Source: Eremophila alpestris peregrina
Taxonomy: Eukaryota; Chordata; Aves; Passeriformes; Alaudidae
Assembly (NCBI GenBank): GCA_009792885.1
Contig: WMCF01000111.1
Span: forward strand, 1,074,492 to 1,138,491
Length of the DNA: 64,000 bases
Direction of reading: 5' to 3'
Shown: piece by piece, positions 58,813-64,000 of the stretch
How the letters are laid out: each line of letters opens with the position of its first letter
Numbering within the stretch: position 1 is the stretch's first letter
Notes under the pieces: model-generated
Seen by the model: the letters and a program-made list of their open reading frames with translations, nothing else
The model's database searches: none
What the model was told of the DNA's origin: nothing
Translations under genes and position numbers: made by a program

Positions 58813-60344
58813 GAGGAAGATGTTGTTTCTTGGTGTCAGGATCTGTGGGTGATGGGGTATGGGATGTGCTTCTCATTTCAAAGGTGAGAAGCACAAAGAA
58901 ACAAACTCCACATTTTAGAATCATGGATAAACAAAAGGACTTTTTGAGAGTAGCCACCATTTCTTATTCCAGTCCAAAAGGAATGAATGAAATGTGTGTT
59001 TATTACATGCATTACTTACATTACTATTGAGTAAGAAATGTGGAAGAGTAAATTACAAATGCATGGGATCTAAACCAGGTTTTTTTCATAATGTGAAAAT
59101 CAAACTGCAGTTGAGTGCGTCCTCCTAAATCTAAGAGCAGAAGGAGAGTGGGAACAGAAGAACATGATTAATCTTTAACAGTAAACTTTTTTCTTGTCAC
59201 TCTGAATCAAAAGCAACCATGCATCAGATGTTGGGTTTGAACTAAATAAATGATAAAAATGCATGATTTGGTGGAGTCAGTGAAAATCACACCAAAAGCC
59301 TCTATTCAGCTGTCTTTAACATTGACTGGCTAACCCTTCCCTGATTCTCCTTTATAAATTTGGGAAACTAATAAAGAAACAAAACCCACTTGAATTAAAA
59401 GAGTAGAGAAAAGGAGGGGGTTTTTGAAACGACCTGTCTGTAAGAGTAGGGTAGATCCCATGGTATAATTGGATTTAGGGTTTTGCCTTTGAGGAGCAGA
59501 CTTGGAGCAGCCATCACTTTGTTCCTCCCTGGATGCTGTAACATCACTTGACAGTCACCTGTTAGCACAGCTTAAAATATTATTGCCATCAGAAAATGGA
59601 GGAAAAGCCATGGAAGAGATGAGAATTCATCCAGGCAGTGCCAAACAAAGGTCTTAGCTCCTGTATTGCAGTGATTTAGGAGTTGATTCTGTGATTCTGT
59701 GAATGCCACCAGAAGTTAAAGCTGTCTGAGACAAAAATCTGTGTTTCTACCATAGTACCTGAAAGCTGAAGATTTTAGCTTGGCTTTTTTGTATCCTTCT
59801 ATCCCCTCCACATATCTCATGCCACCAAATTGTTAAGGCTTATAAACAAAAGCTGCACTATATTTTTATGCTATAAAGGTTTGTTTGGGGGAAAAAATAT
59901 CATGGAGCTGGCTCCCATAATACTTCTGTTTTCCTGTGAGCCGAGATAAATGAGAAAAGGACAAAAGCATCCACAAACAAAACCCTTTCTGCAGTGTCTG
60001 TTTAACAAAAATGGAACATAATTATGTGTGGATTGAAGAAACTGAACTTCATATCCCATATATAGGGCTGGAGCCCATCTCTGGTGCTAAATTAATTCCA
60101 GCATTCTCTCAGTTTTTCCTTTCTGAATTGCTGAGTACTTCAGAGAGTTAGTGCCATGAGCTATGCTGGCCCAGTAAAATATTTTTGTGTATTTCAAAGC
60201 CAACACTAAATTATACTGCTTGTTTGTTGTCTACAAATTCATGGAGTTATACTCAGAAATACAGTTTTACCCAAGAGGTTAACTGGATTCTGTGAGAATC
60301 TATATTCTTCCTGAAGTTGCTAGAGATTTGTTTGTAAGAAGATA
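58813..60344. other. Unique AT-rich stretch
   Basis: GATTCTGTGATTCTGTGAATG at about 59685-59704 may be an isolated CR1 tail, but the preceding bases do not confirm it. No gene is recognised. Confidence 0.45.
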
Positions 60345-60360
60345 ATGTGCTGCAGCACAT
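60345..60360. repeat. 16-bp perfect palindrome
   Basis: ATGTGCTGCAGCACAT is its own reverse complement, with no spacer. It lies in unique sequence and is not AT-only. Confidence 0.95.
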
Positions 60361-60979
60361 GCTCTGTTTTTTCTGTCTTCTTAGTGTGGAGATAGAGAGT
60401 GAAATCAGGATAAATCCTCCAGCTTGCTTATAAATGTCATTGTGGAAGAAAGACATAAAATTGTGGGTACCCTCTGGAGTAGAAAACAAGTTTAATGTAC
60501 TACAGTTAAGGGCTTGACTGTGGTATGTATTTCTTCTATTTCCTTCAATTGCTTTTATAGGATATTCATTATGACCTTAATAGCTTATTGTGCATGAGAA
60601 AATTGGCTTAATGAATAACTGGTGGGGATCTGCCCTGGCTTTCTGGGGCAGCCTGAAGCCCATGTCACAAGACAATTAAAAACATCTCTCCATTCAGGAT
60701 CATTTATTCACATCCTGCCTCTTAGTAGTAGAGTTGTAACAGTCTACTCAGTTCTGCTTTTGTGATAGATGCCATCATTTCACTCAACAACAGCAGGAAT
60801 GGGGTAAAAAAATAAAATACTGAAGTGTCTGCACATATGTATCATGTGTCATCTGAAAGCTTCATGCAAATTTCTTGACTAAATAAAATCACAGCAAGCA
60901 AAGTGAGAATGAGCTGGAGCTACAGCACTTATGCACTGGAGTGCACTTCTTTCTAGTTGTGAGATAACAGATAAATGAT
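60361..60979. other. Unique AT-rich non-coding stretch
   Basis: Nothing recognisable is seen. Confidence 0.5.
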
Positions 60980-61082
60980 ATCATGGAGTCACTGAGTGCT
61001 CTGGGTTGGAGGGGACCTCAGAGATGATCTTGTTGCAGCCCCTCTGCCTGGGCAGGGACACCCTCCACTGGAGCAGGTTATT
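60980..61082 (-). mobile_element. CR1 LINE fragment, 3' end
   Basis: The + strand reads ATCATGGAGTCACTGAGTGC, GGGTTGGAGGGGACCTCAGA, GATGATCTTGTTGCAGCCC, CTGGGCAGGGACACCCTCCA and CTGGAGCAGGTTATTCAG. It is a subfamily with GACCTCAGAGAT, and the tail is reduced to one degraded unit. Confidence 0.85.
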
Positions 61083-61589
61083 CAGTAATATCTGCATTTG
61101 AAATGAATTGGGGAAGTCACCAGATCCTTATGTGATTGGAGATCTCTTACTCCAAAATCTGGAATTTGAAGGTGTTTCTCCTGAATTCTGTGACTGTGGC
61201 ATGTGAAGGGGAAAGGGAACATCATGCATGGAGTTGGAGTGTCTGTGCCAAGGCAAGGTCGTGTCCTGTATTAATTGGAATGACTAATCATGGAATCATT
61301 AATTGTGAATTCAGGGTTTTAATTTGCTTTCACCACATGCCTCCTGGCAGCAGAGACTGTGCCTGGCCCAGCAGGTGTGGAATCTCCTGGAATGTCAGGA
61401 GTGGGATGGATGAACACATCCAGTCTGGTGGCTTTGCTCCCAGTTCCCTCTGGATAAGCAGCATCAGCACCTGCTGATGCTCGTGGCTGTTGGTAGTTGA
61501 ACCTCACTGCTTGCCCTGTGTTCTGATCCCTCATGACATTGAAGCCATGTCTGATTCTCAGTTTCCTGCATGTGACAATAAATATTTTT
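61083..61589. other. Unique non-coding stretch
   Basis: Overlapping open frames of about 112 codons on both strands (61136-61654) have no domain or splice support. Confidence 0.45.
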
Positions 61590-61905
61590 CTAATTAGCTG
61601 CCAGGTACTTTCCCTTGCATACAAGAAGCTGTTGCTTTCTCCAGCCTGTGGCACTTTTTCCCGTTCTTTTCAAAGCTGTGAGAATGTTGTCACACACGGT
61701 GGCGTCGTCACAGCTGACTAAAGGCACTTAGCATCTCGTTGGGAGATGATGGGGAGAAATGAGGCATTTTCTCCATCATCTCTTAGAGAAAAGCCATTAA
61801 TGTCAAAAAGTGAGGCTGTGGTATTCGTGTGCTGTGTGCAGTGTGAGGGCTCTGCCATCAGCACTTGGGAAGCTGCCTCTGGGAGAGGGAAATGCTGTTC
61901 CTTCA
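61590..61905. promoter_or_regulatory. Candidate conserved block with retained CpGs
   Basis: CpGs occur in CACGGTGGCGTCGTCACAG, CATCTCGTTGGG and TATTCGTGTG, with a CAGCTG E-box close to a CGTCA half-site. It is unique sequence. Evidence is compositional. Confidence 0.25.
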
Positions 61906-64000
61906 GAGCAGTCACAGGATAAAGGGATGTGGGTGGTGAACTGGATTCCTTCAGCCCAAAAAACTGTGATATTGTTATTTTAGACAGACGTGTGGGTCAC
62001 GATTTTGTTGTCCCAAATGTTGTGATGCTTCCTGAATCATGGAATGATCAAGTGGAACATTCCTGTCCTTCAGCACAGAGCTGTACTCAGGAAAAAAAAT
62101 CTGTTTGTTAGGATGGGAGTTTGAATTCTGAAATGTAGCCCCACTCAAAAAAAAAAAAAAAAGGATATATGTATGTAAGATATGTGAATGGGAAAGTAGA
62201 AGCAGGATGATAAATAGCTCTACTTTTAGCATTTAATTTTGTATCCATATTTAGCACACTTATTCTGGTAACTATTAAAGTTTCCATATATTTGGCAGTG
62301 AATGAGGGTTTGTTTTTTTTTTTTTTTAAGTGTGATTTTTAATTAGAGGTTGGGGGAAAATTGGAAAAAATAAATCACACCTAAATTTTCCAAGTGTGGA
62401 ATTATTTGGAAATAAAAAGAGGCAAAGTCTGCCGCTGTTAACTCTGTGTTTCACGTGTACATTTCTTCTTCATAAGCCAGATCATTTTAGAATTCTCTTG
62501 GTTGTCTTCACTTTTTTTCCCCCCCACAAGACAGAAAAACCCCCAACTGTCAAGTTTTTTGTTTGTTTGGGGTTTTTAATCTGCTTTTAATATCCCTCAG
62601 CCAGCTATTTTAAATCTCCAGGTATATTTATTTCATGTACCTTCCCCACCCTTGATCTCCTATGAAGTGAGGTGGTCCCTGGTGATACCTGGTGATGGGA
62701 ACTGCCAATGAGCTGGTGGTTGTTGCTGCAGTCGGGTGGAGCTGAGAAACTGAGGCAAAAATTCACATTTCATATGGATTTGTTCAAGTAATACATCACA
62801 CAGGAATTGGGACACATAGCCACAAAGTTGTTTAAAAACTCCAGCAGTCAGAAGTGAAGTAAATAAGAATTAGATATGCTGGAATCACCTGGAAGATCTG
62901 CTCAGCTTTTTGGCAGAATTATGAATCCACTGGGAGACAATTCTGGATTTTTTAAGGGACAGGAATTCTCCATCCCAGATTTTTGTGCTCTGTATCTTAT
63001 TCCTGGGGTGTTTATTGCTAGACAGGCACTGCTGCCCACCATGGCATTAATGTGGCCATGCATTGTGATCCCATAATAAATCATTTCACCTGAGAGATCC
63101 CTGTGTCCCATTTGCAATCAGCAGGAGCAGGCACTGGAATGTGCTTAGTGCACAGTGGCAAGGATGTCAAATTGTGAACAGCAGCTTGCACTCAGGAGCA
63201 GCACAACAGCTGATTCATGGCTGAGCTGAACCAGAGAGAAAGAAGAAAATGTCAGTAGAAGTTCAGTTTTCAGACAGGGAGTGTCAAAGCTCTAGATCAT
63301 GGGGTAAAGGGTTGTTTTGAAAAGCTGACAGCACTTAAATCCTCTTCCCCATTGTAATTTCCTACATTCTTTTAGCCCACAATCAAAAATGTAACTTGTT
63401 GGGTCTTTTGCTTGTTAATTTGTTTGGGAAGTTCAAGGGTTTGGTTTCCAACATTAATTCTTGCACAGGAGGATCTGCAGTTCTGTGACTCACTGTGCTT
63501 TTGATCTTGGTGTAAGCACCATTATTCAACTTAAGAACATTGCATTCTACTTTTTGTGTGGTTATTTTTTCTGTCACTTAATTTTTTTTTTCCTTTCCAT
63601 GTTCTTGATAAAATTGACCAAGAGGTTTGGCCCCTACATCTGCAGAATCCAAGCAGCTGCCTGCTGCCTGAGAGGAGAAAGTGGAAGTAGTTTCCTAGGG
63701 AAAGTAAAGAGGAGAAGTAAAGGAGGGTAGATACATAAAAGAAATATAGATGGTGCAATTGAACAAAGATAGAAAAAGAGAAATGAGGCAGGAGACTGAA
63801 AGGAGGAGTGAGATGTAGGTGAGAAGAATGTCACACATTGTTTGTAAATCTTCAGCTCTGGCAGCTTTTTATTTCAAGTATGGGTGGAAAAATTAAATAC
63901 AGGGAATATTGCTCAGAACTGGGCTTCTTATCAGGCATGGAAAAAAGATCCTGTTTGGTCCTGCTTTTCCATAATAAGACAAAAATCCATGAAAAACATT
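61906..64000. other. Unique AT-rich stretch with homopolymer runs
   Basis: It contains an A-run at about 62147-62162, a T-run at about 62312-62328 and purine-rich sequence at 63680-63800. No gene or repeat family is recognised. Confidence 0.5.

Noticed and set aside
59684..59704. Two ATTCTGTG units like a CR1 tail
   Set aside because: No CTTCCAACCC-type sequence precedes them; the match is too short to call.
1..64000. CRISPR arrays, bacterial operons, phage or other prokaryotic systems
   Set aside because: CR1 and LTR sequences, low CpG, and the lack of dense coding show vertebrate DNA; no regularly spaced repeats with unique spacers are present.

Overview
The window is vertebrate nuclear DNA and looks like a bird, most likely a passerine. 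The evidence is about nineteen short fragments of the avian non-LTR retrotransposon CR1, several ending in the typical ATTCTGTG-type tail, plus one solo-LTR fragment whose sequence resembles passerine endogenous retrovirus LTRs. The base composition is AT-rich and CpG-poor, and one 15-base run of N marks an assembly gap inside a GGGA/GGAA repeat. The species and family assignments come from recognition only; no database was searched.

I find no complete protein-coding gene, no rRNA or tRNA, no CRISPR array and no prokaryotic operon. The longest open frames (up to 188 codons) lie in CR1 copies, microsatellites or T/G-rich tracts, or have unremarkable compositions, so I leave them out as chance frames. 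The one stretch that might be coding is at 9713-10326, where two candidate exons can be joined in a consistent frame. The same stretch fits equally well, or better, as a conserved regulatory block, and both readings are given.

Layout: 1-9.7 kb is unique AT-rich DNA with a minisatellite (1688-1838), two CR1 tails, a purine tract, an A/C-rich tract and a hairpin (6969-7034). 9.7-12.4 kb has two CpG-retaining blocks around a 395-bp CR1 copy. 14-31 kb has most of the CR1 copies, two LTR fragments, a homeodomain-motif-dense block (23.15-23.48 kb), an AT-rich tandem repeat and the GGGA/GGAA repeat with the gap. 33-36.1 kb is a cluster of CpG-retaining blocks, one with a strong CTCF-like site. 38.5-41 kb has two further candidate regulatory blocks. 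44-64 kb is mostly unique sequence with scattered CR1 pieces, microsatellites and palindromes.

The simplest interpretation is a gene desert or a very long intron, with candidate cis-regulatory blocks separated by ordinary avian repeats. I see no evidence of a new multi-gene system.
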